From: Clostridia bacterium
GTDB taxonomy: Bacteria > Bacillota > Clostridia > Oscillospirales > Acutalibacteraceae
Assembly: GCA_017467405.1 (NCBI GenBank)
Contig: JAFTSH010000001.1
Coordinates: 603,542 to 667,541, forward strand
Direction of reading: 5' to 3'
Length of the DNA stretch: 64,000 nucleotides
Each line of letters starts with the position of its first letter. Within the stretch, counting starts at the first letter, position 1. The notes under the pieces are model-generated. The model did no database searches and had not been told where the DNA came from. It saw nothing but the letters and a program-made list of their open reading frames with translations. Below, in pieces: positions 41,667 to 50,146 of this stretch. The translations under genes and the position numbers were made by a program.

Positions 41667-43370
41667 ATGAATACGTTTGAACTTTATACACGCTGGCTTG
41701 AGCGAGCCGTCGATGATCCCGATCTTGTTGCGGAGCTTAAAAGTGTTGCCGGAAACGAAGAGGCAATTACCGACCGTTTTTACAAAGAACTTGAATTCGG
41801 CACCGGAGGCCTCAGGGGTGAGATAGGTGCCGGAACAAATCGAATGAATGTCTATACCGTCCGCAAGGCGACACAGGGACTCGCCGATCACGTGAACAGC
41901 GTTTCGTCCTCTCCTAAAGTTGCCGTCGCGTACGACAGCCGTATAAAGAGCGACGTTTTTGCAAAAGAAACGGCCGCGGTCCTTGCAGCCAACGGCGTAA
42001 AGGTATTTATATATCCCGAGCTTATGCCTACACCGATGCTCTCGTTTGCCGTTAGAGCGCTCGGGTGTGACGCAGGCGTCGTCGTTACGGCCAGTCATAA
42101 TCCCGCAAAGTATAACGGATACAAGGTTTACGGAAACGACGGCTGTCAGCTCGGCCTTGAAGCTGCTGCGCACGTTCTTGAAATAATCAACGGCCTCGAC
42201 GCTTTTGATGACGTGAAGACGATGTGCTTTGAAAAGGCGATCGAATCCGGCCTCGTTGAGTATATCGGAAACGACGTTATCGAGGACTATCTCAATCACG
42301 TTCACGCCTGTTCCGTCAATCCCGTAACCTCGGATCTTAAGGTGATCTATACTCCTTTGCATGGAAGCGGAAACAAACCGGTGCGTGCAATACTTAAAAA
42401 AATCGGTCTTGAAAATGTCACGGTCGTTCCTGAACAGGAGCTGCCTGACGGTAATTTCCCGACCGCACCGTATCCCAATCCTGAAATAAGACAGGCGTTC
42501 GAGTGTGCATTGAAGCTTGCCGAAAGCGTGAACCCCGACATATTGCTGGCAACCGATCCGGACAGCGACCGTGTAGGTATTGCTGTCAGACAGAACGGAG
42601 AATATCAGCTTGTTACGGGTAACGAGGTAGGCTGCTTGCTGCTTAACTATATTCTCGAGGCCCGAAAAGAGAAGGGAACTCTGCCCGAGTCACCCGTGGC
42701 GGTCAAAACGATTGTTACGAGTGATATGACCAGAAAGATTGCCGCAAAGTACGGTTGTGAGCTTCGTGAGGTTCTCACCGGCTTCAAGTTTATAGGCGAA
42801 CAGATCCATCTGCTTGAAGAAAAAGGTGAGGAATCCCGCTACGTGCTCGGATTTGAAGAAAGCTATGGTTATCTTGCCGGAACCTACGTTCGTGATAAAG
42901 ATGCCGTCGTTGCATCGATGCTTATCTGCGAAATGGCGTCGTACTACAAGTCGAAGGGCAAGACGTTGATAGACGTTCTTGACGAGCTTTACGGCGAGTA
43001 CGGTGTCTATCTCCATTCTCAGGTCAATATTACCTGCGAGGGTGTAACGGGAATGCAGCGTATGGCAGAAGTTATGAACAGTATGCGCAGCAATCCGCCC
43101 AAAGAGATAGCGGGACTTCCCGTTGTCGCCGTCAGAGATTATATGTCGGGCGTCAGAACCCTCAGCGACGGTACGGAAGAGCCTATAACGCTTCCCAAAA
43201 CGAAGGCCCTCTTCTATGAACTGCCCGATGATATGAATGCAGTTGTCCGACCGTCGGGAACAGAGCCCAAGATAAAGATTTATCTTACCGCTCGTGCGTC
43301 GACCAAGCAGGAGGCCGAGGAGATCACCAAGAAGCTTGGCGATGATATGAAGGCCAAAATGGGCTTTTAG
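41667..43370 (+). CDS. pgm: Phosphoglucomutase/phosphomannomutase
   Basis: Interconverts hexose 1- and 6-phosphates, supplying glucose 1-phosphate for envelope sugars and glycogen. It has 567 residues, in the alpha-phosphohexomutase group with an N-terminal extension as in Bacillus PgcA. The catalytic phosphoserine is Ser143 in VVTASHNPAKYNGYK. The metal loop is ATDPDSDRVG near residue 293, the sugar-binding GFEESYGYLAG near residue 395, and the phosphate-binding VRPSGTEPKIKIY near the C-terminus. A GAGAGGATAG site precedes the ATG. Specificity for glucose or mannose cannot be settled from motifs. Confidence 0.94.
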   Translation: MNTFELYTRWLERAVDDPDLVAELKSVAGNEEAITDRFYKELEFGTGGLRGEIGAGTNRMNVYTVRKATQGLADHVNSVSSSPKVAVAYDSRIKSDVFAKETAAVLAANGVKVFIYPELMPTPMLSFAVRALGCDAGVVVTASHNPAKYNGYKVYGNDGCQLGLEAAAHVLEIINGLDAFDDVKTMCFEKAIESGLVEYIGNDVIEDYLNHVHACSVNPVTSDLKVIYTPLHGSGNKPVRAILKKIGLENVTVVPEQELPDGNFPTAPYPNPEIRQAFECALKLAESVNPDILLATDPDSDRVGIAVRQNGEYQLVTGNEVGCLLLNYILEARKEKGTLPESPVAVKTIVTSDMTRKIAAKYGCELREVLTGFKFIGEQIHLLEEKGEESRYVLGFEESYGYLAGTYVRDKDAVVASMLICEMASYYKSKGKTLIDVLDELYGEYGVYLHSQVNITCEGVTGMQRMAEVMNSMRSNPPKEIAGLPVVAVRDYMSGVRTLSDGTEEPITLPKTKALFYELPDDMNAVVRPSGTEPKIKIYLTARASTKQEAEEITKKLGDDMKAKMGF

Positions 43371-43385
43371 TGTCGACGTACAGAG

Positions 43386-43604
43386 ATGTTTAAGAATAAT
43401 ATCAGGAAATATCGCGAGGAATACGGTATGACGCGCGAACAGCTTGCGGACAAGGCGTTGATATCCGTTGAAAGTATCCGCAGATACGAAAACGGAGCAA
43501 AGATACCCGTTCGCACGCTCTATTTGCTTGCAACAATACTTGACGTGGGAATAGATGAACTTCGCGGTTTACCAAAACAAATGATACGAAGGCAGATGCC
43601 GTAA
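43386..43604 (+). CDS. XRE-family helix-turn-helix regulator
   Basis: It has 72 residues and consists of little more than a Cro/C1-type DNA-binding domain (about 3-60): IRKYREEYGMTREQLADKAL, then SVESIRRYENGAKIPV with the recognition helix, then LYLLATILDVGIDEL. No effector domain, so it may act as a simple repressor or need a partner. It begins 15 bases after pgm and probably shares its transcript; its ribosome site is weak. A very strong terminator overlaps its stop. Confidence 0.88.
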   Translation: MFKNNIRKYREEYGMTREQLADKALISVESIRRYENGAKIPVRTLYLLATILDVGIDELRGLPKQMIRRQMP

Positions 43605-43641
43605 ATAAAACCGGAGATGATTACCATCTCCGGTTTTATTT
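43603..43641. terminator. Strong bidirectional terminator after the XRE gene
   Basis: AAATAAAACCGGAGATG and CATCTCCGGTTTTATTT pair perfectly over 17 bases around ATTAC. It serves the pgm-XRE unit and the convergent tmcAL gene. Confidence 0.92.
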
Positions 43642-43655
43642 GTCGTGGATTTTTT

Positions 43656-44855
43656 TTAATGTACTGCCGGGGAGTGGATAAATTTAGACGTCATTTCCTC
43701 GCCGCAAGGGTAAGGCGTCGGAGTAGCAATGGTGTAAAGATCAGACGCACTGCACTCAAGATCAAACTGCCTTCGTGCACGGTCATCCAGATCGTTGATT
43801 TGCGATGATTTCGCAAACAACGGAAGGGTTGCATGTTTTGAGATTTGACCGAGCAGCTCAATTCCTTTATCGGTAGCACCGAGCGGACGTATATACCGCG
43901 GCAAGGTTTTTGAATCTTTGAAGCTAATGCCTATTGCCGCACAGGTGAGTATACGCCTGATTCTCGAGGACGGATGTCTTTTGGACGTCGCCGATTTTAC
44001 GATTTCATCTATCGTTCCGAGCTGTCTCACGGCGTTGTAAATGCGGTTTTCAAGACCTTCGGATATATCGGGCAGCTCTGAAAAAAACTCCGGCGGCAGT
44101 GTTCTGAGTCTGGAAACGAGAGCAGGGGAGAGACGGTCGTTATCGGCGGGATATCTTCCTGCTTCAAACTCTTGCTTTATTATTGAAAATGTGGCGTCGG
44201 GTACGTACTTTGAAATCATATCAAGATCCGCCAGTGAGCGGATATATGATGCGGATGCTACGCCGCCTTCGGATACGTCGGAGTCGTGTTGAGCCCCGGT
44301 ACGTTTAACGGGAATGAGTTCTCCGGTATATCCCAAAGACATTGCAGCTTTGATGTATTCAATCGCCAAAATATCGTTCGGCTGTTTAAGTGCGTCTGCA
44401 ATTCTGTTACCGTATAGTGTCCTTACCGCTTCTTCGCGTATTTGTGCATACCCCGATGCTGATGAAAGACGTTTACGGATATATTCATCGACCTCGGGAG
44501 AAACACAAGCGGCTGCTGCATGCTTTAATATTTCGATATCTCCGCATTCACTTCCGAATGCGATCGCATCGGTTGCGCAAATCGAGTGAAGGAGGAAGAC
44601 TCCGCCTTTTGCAAATCCTTCCGCGCCCGAAAGACAGCAACAGACGGGAAGCTCTATTACGAGATCGACCCCGGAGTCAAGTGCAGCTTCGACTTTTGCT
44701 TTTTTTGAAAGCGCGGAGGCAGTTCCGCGCTGAGAAAAATTGCCCCCCATAACCGCAACGATATGCGTGAAGCCCTGTTCGCGCAGTACGGCGGTTTGGT
44801 ACAAGTGACCGTTATGAAACGGGTCGTATTCGGCTGTAATACCGCAGACGAGCAT
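43656..44855 (-). CDS. tmcAL: tRNA(Met) cytidine acetate ligase
   Basis: Uses ATP and acetate to acetylate C34 of elongator tRNA-Met (TmcAL, formerly YlbM). It has 399 residues, the family norm. The nucleotidyltransferase opening GITAEYDPFHNGHLYQ (5-20) has the HxGH element. VMGGNFSQRG follows near residue 35, AFGSECGD near 98 and the C-terminal RILTCAAIGI near 310. The ATG follows GGAGGT. Its promoter diverges from that of ackA; TmcAL consumes acetate while AckA makes it, a coincidence of placement that may or may not matter. Confidence 0.93.
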   Translation of the reverse strand: MLVCGITAEYDPFHNGHLYQTAVLREQGFTHIVAVMGGNFSQRGTASALSKKAKVEAALDSGVDLVIELPVCCCLSGAEGFAKGGVFLLHSICATDAIAFGSECGDIEILKHAAAACVSPEVDEYIRKRLSSASGYAQIREEAVRTLYGNRIADALKQPNDILAIEYIKAAMSLGYTGELIPVKRTGAQHDSDVSEGGVASASYIRSLADLDMISKYVPDATFSIIKQEFEAGRYPADNDRLSPALVSRLRTLPPEFFSELPDISEGLENRIYNAVRQLGTIDEIVKSATSKRHPSSRIRRILTCAAIGISFKDSKTLPRYIRPLGATDKGIELLGQISKHATLPLFAKSSQINDLDDRARRQFDLECSASDLYTIATPTPYPCGEEMTSKFIHSPAVH

Positions 44856-44884
44856 TTATGACCTCCGAAAAAATAAAAATATAG

Positions 44885-44913
44885 TTGAAATTCAAAAAGA
44901 CTTGCTATATAAT
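44885..44913 (+). promoter_or_regulatory. Promoter for ackA
   Basis: TTGAAA, a 17-base spacer and TATAAT, giving a leader of about 70 bases before the ATG. Confidence 0.75.
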
Positions 44914-44924
44914 ATCTATTTGTA

Positions 44925-44953
44925 ATAATAACCTCTGCGGTTGTTAATTTCAA
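44925..44953 (-). promoter_or_regulatory. Promoter for tmcAL
   Basis: On the minus strand: TTGAAA, a 17-base spacer and TATTAT. It lies about 10 bases beyond the ackA -10 box, so the two promoters sit back to front and their transcripts overlap at the 5' ends. Confidence 0.6.
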
Positions 44954-44989
44954 GTGGATTTTATTAAACTTAGATTAAGGAGTACGAAC

Positions 44990-46198
44990 ATGAAAATTCT
45001 TGTTATCAATGCAGGCAGCTCTTCTTTGAAGTATCAGCTGTTTGACATGACTGATGAAACCGTTATCGCAAAGGGAAACTGCGAAAGAATCGGTATCGAC
45101 GGATTTATTAAGGGAAAGACCTTCCGCGGAGAGCAGTTTAAGGTAGAGATTGATATGCCTACACATACCGACGCTTTCAACGTTGTTAAGAATTATCTCA
45201 CCGAAGGCGAGTACAAGGTCATCGATTCGATGGATGAGATCGCAGCCGTCGGCCACCGTGTAGTTCAGGGCGGTGCCCTTTTCGATAAGTCCTGCCTTAT
45301 TACCGATGAGGTTGTTGACGGAATAGAGAGCCTTATTGATCTTGCTCCTCTTCATAATGCCGCACACCTTCAGGGAATCCGTGCTTGCCAGAACGTATTG
45401 GGCAAGGATGTTCCCGAGGTTGCAGTTTTCGATAACGCCTTCCATCTGACCATGCCCCCCGAGTCTTATCTTTTCCCCATTCCCTACGAGTACTATGAGA
45501 AGTACAAGGTTCGCCGCTACGGCTTCCACGGTACCTCCCACAGATACGTAACCCTTCGTTATGCAGAGCTCAACGGAATCAAGGATATGACCGGAACAAA
45601 GATCATCACCTGCCATCTCGGAAACGGTGCTTCCATCTCTGCCATCAAGGACGGCAAGTGCTTCGATACCAGCATGGGACTTACTCCGCTTGACGGATTT
45701 ATGATGGGCAGCCGCTCCGGAACCCTTGATCCCTCCGTCGTTACCTACATCGCAGAGAAAGAAAATCTTTCTCCGAAGGATCTCTCCAACATCTTCAACA
45801 AGAAATCCGGACTTCTCGGTATCTCCGGCGTTTCGAGTGATGACCGTGACGTTACCGAGGCTGCCGAAAACGGTAATGAGCGTGCCGCTCTTGCAAGACG
45901 TATGCAGTGGTACCAGATCAGAAAGTTCATCGGCTCCTACGTTGCCGCTATGGACGGCGTAGACGCCATCGTCTTCACCGGCGGACTCGGCGAGAACGGA
46001 CAGGACGTTCGTGAGGGAATTTCCACCCACCTTAACTATCTCGGAATCACCCTTGATAAGGAAGTCAACGAGACGATGCGTTTCGGTAAGGAAGGCATAA
46101 TCTCCACTCCCGATTCGAAGATACCCCTTTGGGTCATCCCCACCGACGAGGAGAGAATGATCGCAAGAGATACTAAGTCAATTGTAGAATCCCTTTAA
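44990..46198 (+). CDS. ackA: Acetate kinase
   Basis: Makes ATP and acetate from acetyl phosphate, central to fermentation. It has 402 residues. It opens with KILVINAGSSSLKYQLF (2-18); VFDNAFHLTMP is near residue 148, FHGTSHRYV near 180, CHLGNGASI near 207 and GGLGENGQDVRE near 326. ATG 44990 follows AAGGAG; the frame is open further upstream but without a site. No pta is next to it, unlike in many Firmicutes. Confidence 0.97.
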   Translation: MKILVINAGSSSLKYQLFDMTDETVIAKGNCERIGIDGFIKGKTFRGEQFKVEIDMPTHTDAFNVVKNYLTEGEYKVIDSMDEIAAVGHRVVQGGALFDKSCLITDEVVDGIESLIDLAPLHNAAHLQGIRACQNVLGKDVPEVAVFDNAFHLTMPPESYLFPIPYEYYEKYKVRRYGFHGTSHRYVTLRYAELNGIKDMTGTKIITCHLGNGASISAIKDGKCFDTSMGLTPLDGFMMGSRSGTLDPSVVTYIAEKENLSPKDLSNIFNKKSGLLGISGVSSDDRDVTEAAENGNERAALARRMQWYQIRKFIGSYVAAMDGVDAIVFTGGLGENGQDVREGISTHLNYLGITLDKEVNETMRFGKEGIISTPDSKIPLWVIPTDEERMIARDTKSIVESL

Positions 46199-46227
46199 TT
46201 TAAGTTGATGGATTTTCAAAAAAAATA

Positions 46228-46256
46228 TTGACAAATCAACTTCTAACACATATTAT
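46228..46256 (+). promoter_or_regulatory. Promoter for acpP, flanked by an inverted repeat
   Basis: TTGACA, a 17-base spacer and TATTAT. AAGTTGAT (46202-46209) and ATCAACTT (46235-46242) form a perfect spaced inverted repeat whose right arm lies in the spacer, a possible operator or part of the ackA 3' end. Confidence 0.75.
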
Positions 46257-46318
46257 TCTATTTAGTGTGATATGTTTTGGTTGCACGTGACTTTATATCT
46301 TTAAAGGAGATGTACTAA

Positions 46319-46552
46319 ATGGTTTTTGAGAAAGTCAGAGAAATACTTGCTCAGCAGCTTGATATCGAAGAAGAGAGCATCAACATGGAATCCAACATTC
46401 AGGAAGATCTCGGCGCAGACAGCCTTGACCTTGTTGACCTTCTTATGACGCTTGAGGACGATTACGGCCTCGAGGTTCCCGATGAGGATGTTGAAAAAAT
46501 CAAGACTGTCGGCGATCTCGTCGCATACATCGAGGAGAGACAGGCTGACTGA
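46319..46552 (+). CDS. acpP: Acyl carrier protein
   Basis: Carries growing fatty acyl chains on a 4'-phosphopantetheine arm in type II fatty acid synthesis. It has 77 residues, the usual size. The attachment Ser35 is in the classic [10 protein letters not shown]. The protein is acidic with helix II ([17 protein letters not shown]) intact. AAAGGAGATG precedes the ATG. It stands alone between its promoter and a strong terminator, apart from any fab genes in this window; it would serve PlsX and FakAB-derived acyl chains. Confidence 0.96.
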   Translation: MVFEKVREILAQQLDIEEESINMESNIQEDLGADSLDLVDLLMTLEDDYGLEVPDEDVEKIKTVGDLVAYIEERQAD

Positions 46553-46575
46553 TTTGTAAATCAGTAATATCTCAA

Positions 46576-46617
46576 AGAGGTTATCCCGCGAAAGCAGGAT
46601 AACCTCTCGTTTGTTTT
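46576..46617. terminator. Terminator after acpP
   Basis: AGAGGTTATCC and GGATAACCTCT pair over 11 bases around CGCGAAAGCA, followed by CGTTTGTTTT. The convergent phosphodiesterase gene ends six bases further on. Confidence 0.85.
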
Positions 46618-46622
46618 AGTAC

Positions 46623-47105
46623 CTATTTTATCTTTGCTGAAAAAGCGGCAATCCCCGAAGGGGTTATATCGACTATTCCGTATGACGGATTTCCGAACCG
46701 CGGACGTGCCGCTGATCCGGGATTGAGAATATATAACCCGTCGTCGTATTCCTCGTGCGCAACGTGAGTGTGTCCGAAAAGGAGTACATCAGCCTTGTTG
46801 GCAAGGGCGAATTCTTTTATGTGTACGAGACTGCTTTTTACACCGAACAGGTGTCCGTGTGTGCAGGCTATTCTCTTTCCTTCACATTCAAAAACCGTTG
46901 AATACGGTGCTTTTGAGTAAAAATCACAGTTTCCTCTGACCGATATAAGGGGTATGCTTTGGGTTGAGAGGAAAGCCTTTACTGCATCTTCACCGTCGCC
47001 GAGAAATATATATTTATCGGCTTCGGGATGCATTTCTGTGATTTTTTTGATTTGATTTATATCCCCGTGTGTATCGGAAAAAACTATCAATCTCAAGCGT
47101 GTCAC
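46623..47105 (-). CDS. YfcE-type metallophosphoesterase
   Basis: Small calcineurin-like phosphodiesterase, cytosolic. It has 160 residues. All metal motifs are seen in order: VFSDTHGD near residue 8, FLGDGED near 34, RGNCD near 58, CTHGH near 81 and LFGHTH near 109, ending with ILNPGSAARPR. YfcE/MJ0936 members hydrolyse model phosphodiesters; the natural substrate is unclear. In several genomes such a gene lies near rdgB/rph, but not here. It diverges from the three small genes that follow. Confidence 0.92.
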   Translation of the reverse strand: MTRLRLIVFSDTHGDINQIKKITEMHPEADKYIFLGDGEDAVKAFLSTQSIPLISVRGNCDFYSKAPYSTVFECEGKRIACTHGHLFGVKSSLVHIKEFALANKADVLLFGHTHVAHEEYDDGLYILNPGSAARPRFGNPSYGIVDITPSGIAAFSAKIK

Positions 47106-47157
47106 CTCATATTATGTATCGGAAGGGCATAGTTATAGCACAAAGGAGTGAAGCCGA

Positions 47158-47346
47158 ATGGACGAAAACGTAAAGAAAGCTCTGAATAATCCCAAGGTTA
47201 CCGAAGCGATTAAAGGGCTTACGCCCGAACAGACAAAAAAGCTCAAAGAGGTACTTTCTGACAGGGGAGCGGCAGAAAAGCTTCTGAAAACACCTGAAGC
47301 GCAGCAGTTGCTGAAAAACTTCTTAGGAGAAAACGGCAATGGATGA
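47158..47346 (+). CDS. Small helical protein, first of a three-gene micro-operon
   Basis: It has 62 residues, charged and helical: ALNNPKVTEAIKGLTPEQTK, then a Lys-rich helix ending in LLKTPEAQQLLKNFLGENG. No family recognised. The AAAGGAG site nine bases before the ATG and the eight-base overlap with the next frame argue that it is translated. The pattern NNPKVTEAIKGL resembles the start of the next protein (NDPDSIEALKGM), so the two may share an ancestral repeat. Confidence 0.72.
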   Translation: MDENVKKALNNPKVTEAIKGLTPEQTKKLKEVLSDRGAAEKLLKTPEAQQLLKNFLGENGNG

Positions 47347-47671
47347 TCTTTCTGAAAAGCTCAGCTCTTTGCTGAATGATCCTGACAGCATTGAAGCACT
47401 TAAGGGAATGGCACGTTCTCTCATGTCTTCTCAGGGCTCCGAAAAAGAAGAGGATAACGCGGGTATGGCCATCAATCCTTCAGATATGCAAAAAATCATG
47501 AAGGTTATGGGAGTATTGAGGTCGAATTCAGGAGACGATTCGCGCACTCGTCTGCTTATGTCGTTGAAACCGTACGTGAGAACAGAGCGCCAGGGGCGAA
47601 TTGAAGAGGCGGTCAAGATGCTGCGGCTGGTATCGGTTCTGCCGATGCTGACTTCGTCCGGATTGATCTAG
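47339..47671 (+). CDS. Small helical protein, second of the micro-operon
   Basis: It has 110 residues. The N-terminal part LSSLLNDPDSIEALKGMARS is amphipathic and resembles the first protein. An acidic linker follows, then MQKIMKVMGVLRSNSGDDSR and LLMSLKPYVRTERQGRIEEA, a charged helical C-terminus. I have a loose memory of similar proteins in Oscillospiraceae, but no function. AGGAG lies ten bases before its ATG, inside the previous gene, so the two are coupled. Confidence 0.75.
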   Translation: MDDLSEKLSSLLNDPDSIEALKGMARSLMSSQGSEKEEDNAGMAINPSDMQKIMKVMGVLRSNSGDDSRTRLLMSLKPYVRTERQGRIEEAVKMLRLVSVLPMLTSSGLI

Positions 47672-47678
47672 GTGTAAT

Positions 47679-47972
47679 ATGGGTAAAGAGTTTTTGGAAA
47701 TGCAGCAAGAGGCCGCGAGAAGGCTCAGAGAAATGCAAAGCCGCGCCCGCAAAGAAGAAAAGAACGAGGCGCAGGCGCCTTCTGCCCCGGAAAAGGGAAA
47801 TGCGGAAGCGATACGCCCTAAAAAGAGACCCGTCTCTTTCCTCAACGCACTCGATCTGAATAGATTGACTGAGGAAGGAGACGGGCTGATACTGCTGGTT
47901 ATCCTGCTTTTGATTTATGAGGAAAGCACGGATGAACTGCTGATCCTTGCGCTCTTATACATCCTCATGTAA
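47679..47972 (+). CDS. Small protein with hydrophobic C-terminus, third of the micro-operon
   Basis: It has 97 residues. The N-terminal half is a charged helix (EMQQEAARRLREMQSRARKE), a Pro/Ala linker follows, and the last 30 residues are strongly hydrophobic with an acidic break (LILLVILLLIYEES then ELLILALLYILM). It looks like a cytosolic charged arm tethered by a C-terminal membrane hairpin. The gene starts seven bases after the second gene. Function unknown. Spore-coat or envelope roles would be a guess. Confidence 0.75.
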   Translation: MGKEFLEMQQEAARRLREMQSRARKEEKNEAQAPSAPEKGNAEAIRPKKRPVSFLNALDLNRLTEEGDGLILLVILLLIYEESTDELLILALLYILM

Positions 47973-47980
47973 CAAGGCTG

Positions 47981-49228
47981 TTATCGGGTCTGTCCGTTTC
48001 CGCGAATGATATACTTGTACGAGGTAAGCTCCTCAAGCCCCATCGGGCCGCGTGCGTGAAGTTTTTGGGTTGAAATACCGATTTCGGCACCGAGACCGAA
48101 TTCTCCGCCGTCGGTAAACCTCGTTGAGGCATTGTGGTAAACGGCAGCTGCATCAATGCAGGAGAGAAAGCGCTCGGCGGTGGAATTGTTATCGGTGACT
48201 ATGCATTCGCTGTGTCCGCTTGAATACTGCATTATGTGGCCGATTGCTTGGTCAAAATCCGCCACGACCCTGACAGCCAGTGCAAAGTCAAGGAATTCGG
48301 TTTTGTAATCGTCTTCGGTTACGGGAACGACGTCCGTTCCTAAAATACGCCTCGTGTCTTCGCAGCCGTGTATTCGGGTTTGCTTTTGATCAAGCAATTG
48401 CTTGATAGCAGGCAGGGCCTTATCGGCGATGTCTTTGTGCACCAAAAGAGTTTCGCAGGCGTTACAGACCGACGGTCGCGAACACTTGGCGTTGAAAACG
48501 AGCTGAGCCGCCATTGAAACATCTGCTTCTGAGTCAACGTATATGTGGCAGTTACCGACACCCGTTTCAATTACGGGAACGGTAGAGTTTTCAACGACTG
48601 CTTTTATGAGGCCTGCACCGCCTCTCGGAATAAGCAGGTCTATTAATCCGTGCAGACGCATCATTTCGTCGGCAGAACTGCGTGAAGTGTCCGAAACAAG
48701 ACAAATGCAATCGGCAGGGAAGCCCGCTGCAGTAATTGCTTCGCGCATAACGGTAACGATAGCCTTGTTTGAGTTTATGGCTTCTTTACCGCCTCTGAGA
48801 ACAACCGCGCTTCCGGCTTTAAGACAAAGAGCGGCGGCATCGGCAGTTACGTTCGGACGGGCTTCGTAGATAATTCCTATGACGCCCATCGGTACGGCAG
48901 TCTTGGTAATGGTCATTCCGTTGGGCCGTGTGTGTCGGTTAAGCACGCGTCCGACAGGATCATCAAGCTCTGTTATATATCTGATAGAATCAGCGATCCC
49001 TTTTATGCGCTCGGCGCTTAGTCTGAGACGGTCGAGCATGGAAATACTCATTCCGTTTGCTTCGGCTGTTTTTATATCGTCCGAGTTTGCTGAAACTATT
49101 CTATCGGTTTCCGAAACAAGTGCATCGGCAATAGCGTTAAGTGCGGTATTCTTTTTTTCGGTTGGAACCGTGCGCAGAAACACGGATGCTTCTTTGGCCA
49201 TAGCTGCAAGCTCTTTAACACTGCTCAA
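47981..49228 (-). CDS. proA: Gamma-glutamyl phosphate reductase
   Basis: Second step of proline synthesis, reducing glutamyl 5-phosphate with NADPH. It has 415 residues. GVIGIIYEARPNVTADAAAL is near residue 115, and the catalytic Cys lies in RPSVCNACETLLVH near residue 250. The C-terminus has HARGPMGLEELTSYKY, the family ending. It starts two bases after the proB stop, in the order proB-proA. It converges on the third small gene with only eight bases between. Confidence 0.96.
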   Translation of the reverse strand: MSSVKELAAMAKEASVFLRTVPTEKKNTALNAIADALVSETDRIVSANSDDIKTAEANGMSISMLDRLRLSAERIKGIADSIRYITELDDPVGRVLNRHTRPNGMTITKTAVPMGVIGIIYEARPNVTADAAALCLKAGSAVVLRGGKEAINSNKAIVTVMREAITAAGFPADCICLVSDTSRSSADEMMRLHGLIDLLIPRGGAGLIKAVVENSTVPVIETGVGNCHIYVDSEADVSMAAQLVFNAKCSRPSVCNACETLLVHKDIADKALPAIKQLLDQKQTRIHGCEDTRRILGTDVVPVTEDDYKTEFLDFALAVRVVADFDQAIGHIMQYSSGHSECIVTDNNSTAERFLSCIDAAAVYHNASTRFTDGGEFGLGAEIGISTQKLHARGPMGLEELTSYKYIIRGNGQTR

Positions 49229-49230
49229 AA

Positions 49231-50028
49231 TTAGTCCTTCTTTCTGAAAGTGGTGCCGATAGGTTTATCCTCAAAAACGTCGTACAAATTATCGAGGTTT
49301 TCTGAGGAGGTAATAACGGTGGTTATTCCGTGCTCAAGCGCGAGAGATGCGGCCTCAAGCTTCGAGTGCATACCGCCCGTTCCTCGCTTTGTGCCGCTTC
49401 CGCCTGCAATCGCAAGCAGCTCGTCGGTAATCTCATTTACCTCGGGAATAAGCTTTGCATCCGGGTTTGCGGAAGGATCGGAATCGTACAGGCCGTCAAT
49501 ATCGGTAAGAATTATCAGGGCGTCTGCACCGATTATCGCCGCGACGATAGCCGAAAGCTTATCGTTATCACCGAACTCGATCTCTTCTACCGATACTGTA
49601 TCGTTTTCGTTGACGATAGGTATAACGCCGAGATCAAGAAGAGCGTTGAATGTGTTCGTTACGTTTTCCTTGCGGTGGCTATCCGCGATTACGTCTCTTG
49701 TAAGAAGCACCTGTGCGGTCGTTTGCCCGTATTCACCGAAAAGACGGTCGTAAACCGCCATCAGCTCGCACTGCCCGACAGCCGCCGCCGCCTGCTTTTT
49801 GTCGGTGGCTTTCGGCTTTTCGCTTAAACCAAGACGGTTGACCCCGACGGCGATTGCACCGGAAGAAACAAGGATGAGCTCCTTGCCCGAATTTTTGATA
49901 TCGCACAGAATACGGGTAAGCTTTTCTATTTTGTGAAAATAGGGCTTTCCGTTGTTGTGTGTAAGGCTTGAGGTACCTATTTTTATAACTGCTTTTTTGG
50001 CTTCTGAAAGCTTCATTTTTTGCGCCAC
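49231..50028 (-). CDS. proB: Glutamate 5-kinase, short form without PUA domain
   Basis: Phosphorylates glutamate to start proline synthesis. It has 265 residues, so it has only the amino acid kinase domain; the C-terminal PUA domain of E. coli ProB (about 367 residues) is missing, as in some Firmicutes. VIKIGTSSLTH is near residue 10, VSSGAIAVGVNRLGL near 53, IPIVNENDTVSVEE near 134 and GTGGMHSKLEAASLALEHG near 214. ProB and proA are nearly abutting and share the minus-strand promoter at 50045-50073. Confidence 0.95.
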   Translation of the reverse strand: MAQKMKLSEAKKAVIKIGTSSLTHNNGKPYFHKIEKLTRILCDIKNSGKELILVSSGAIAVGVNRLGLSEKPKATDKKQAAAAVGQCELMAVYDRLFGEYGQTTAQVLLTRDVIADSHRKENVTNTFNALLDLGVIPIVNENDTVSVEEIEFGDNDKLSAIVAAIIGADALIILTDIDGLYDSDPSANPDAKLIPEVNEITDELLAIAGGSGTKRGTGGMHSKLEAASLALEHGITTVITSSENLDNLYDVFEDKPIGTTFRKKD

Positions 50029-50044
50029 CTAAAGTTTTTTACAG

Positions 50045-50073
50045 ATTATACATTATTTCTCAGGTAATTGCAA
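50045..50073 (-). promoter_or_regulatory. Promoter for proBA
   Basis: On the minus strand: TTGCAA, a 17-base spacer and TATAAT. The leader is short and shows no T-box features. Confidence 0.75.
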
Positions 50074-50092
50074 TCACTTTACATATCAAAAA

Positions 50093-50125
50093 TTAAGATG
50101 CCCTCCGTTTTGGGAGAGCATCTTT
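50093..50125. terminator. Terminator after the DUF378 gene
   Basis: On the minus strand AGATGCTCTCC and GGAGGGCATCT pair over ten of eleven positions, followed by TAATTTTT. The plus strand also has a T-run (CTTTTGTTTG). Confidence 0.8.
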
Positions 50126-50146
50126 TGTTTGTGCCCGGTTTGCCGG

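Noticed and set aside
44975..46030. 351-codon minus-strand open frame opposite ackA
   Set aside because: Same kind of shadow; ackA is unmistakable on the plus strand.
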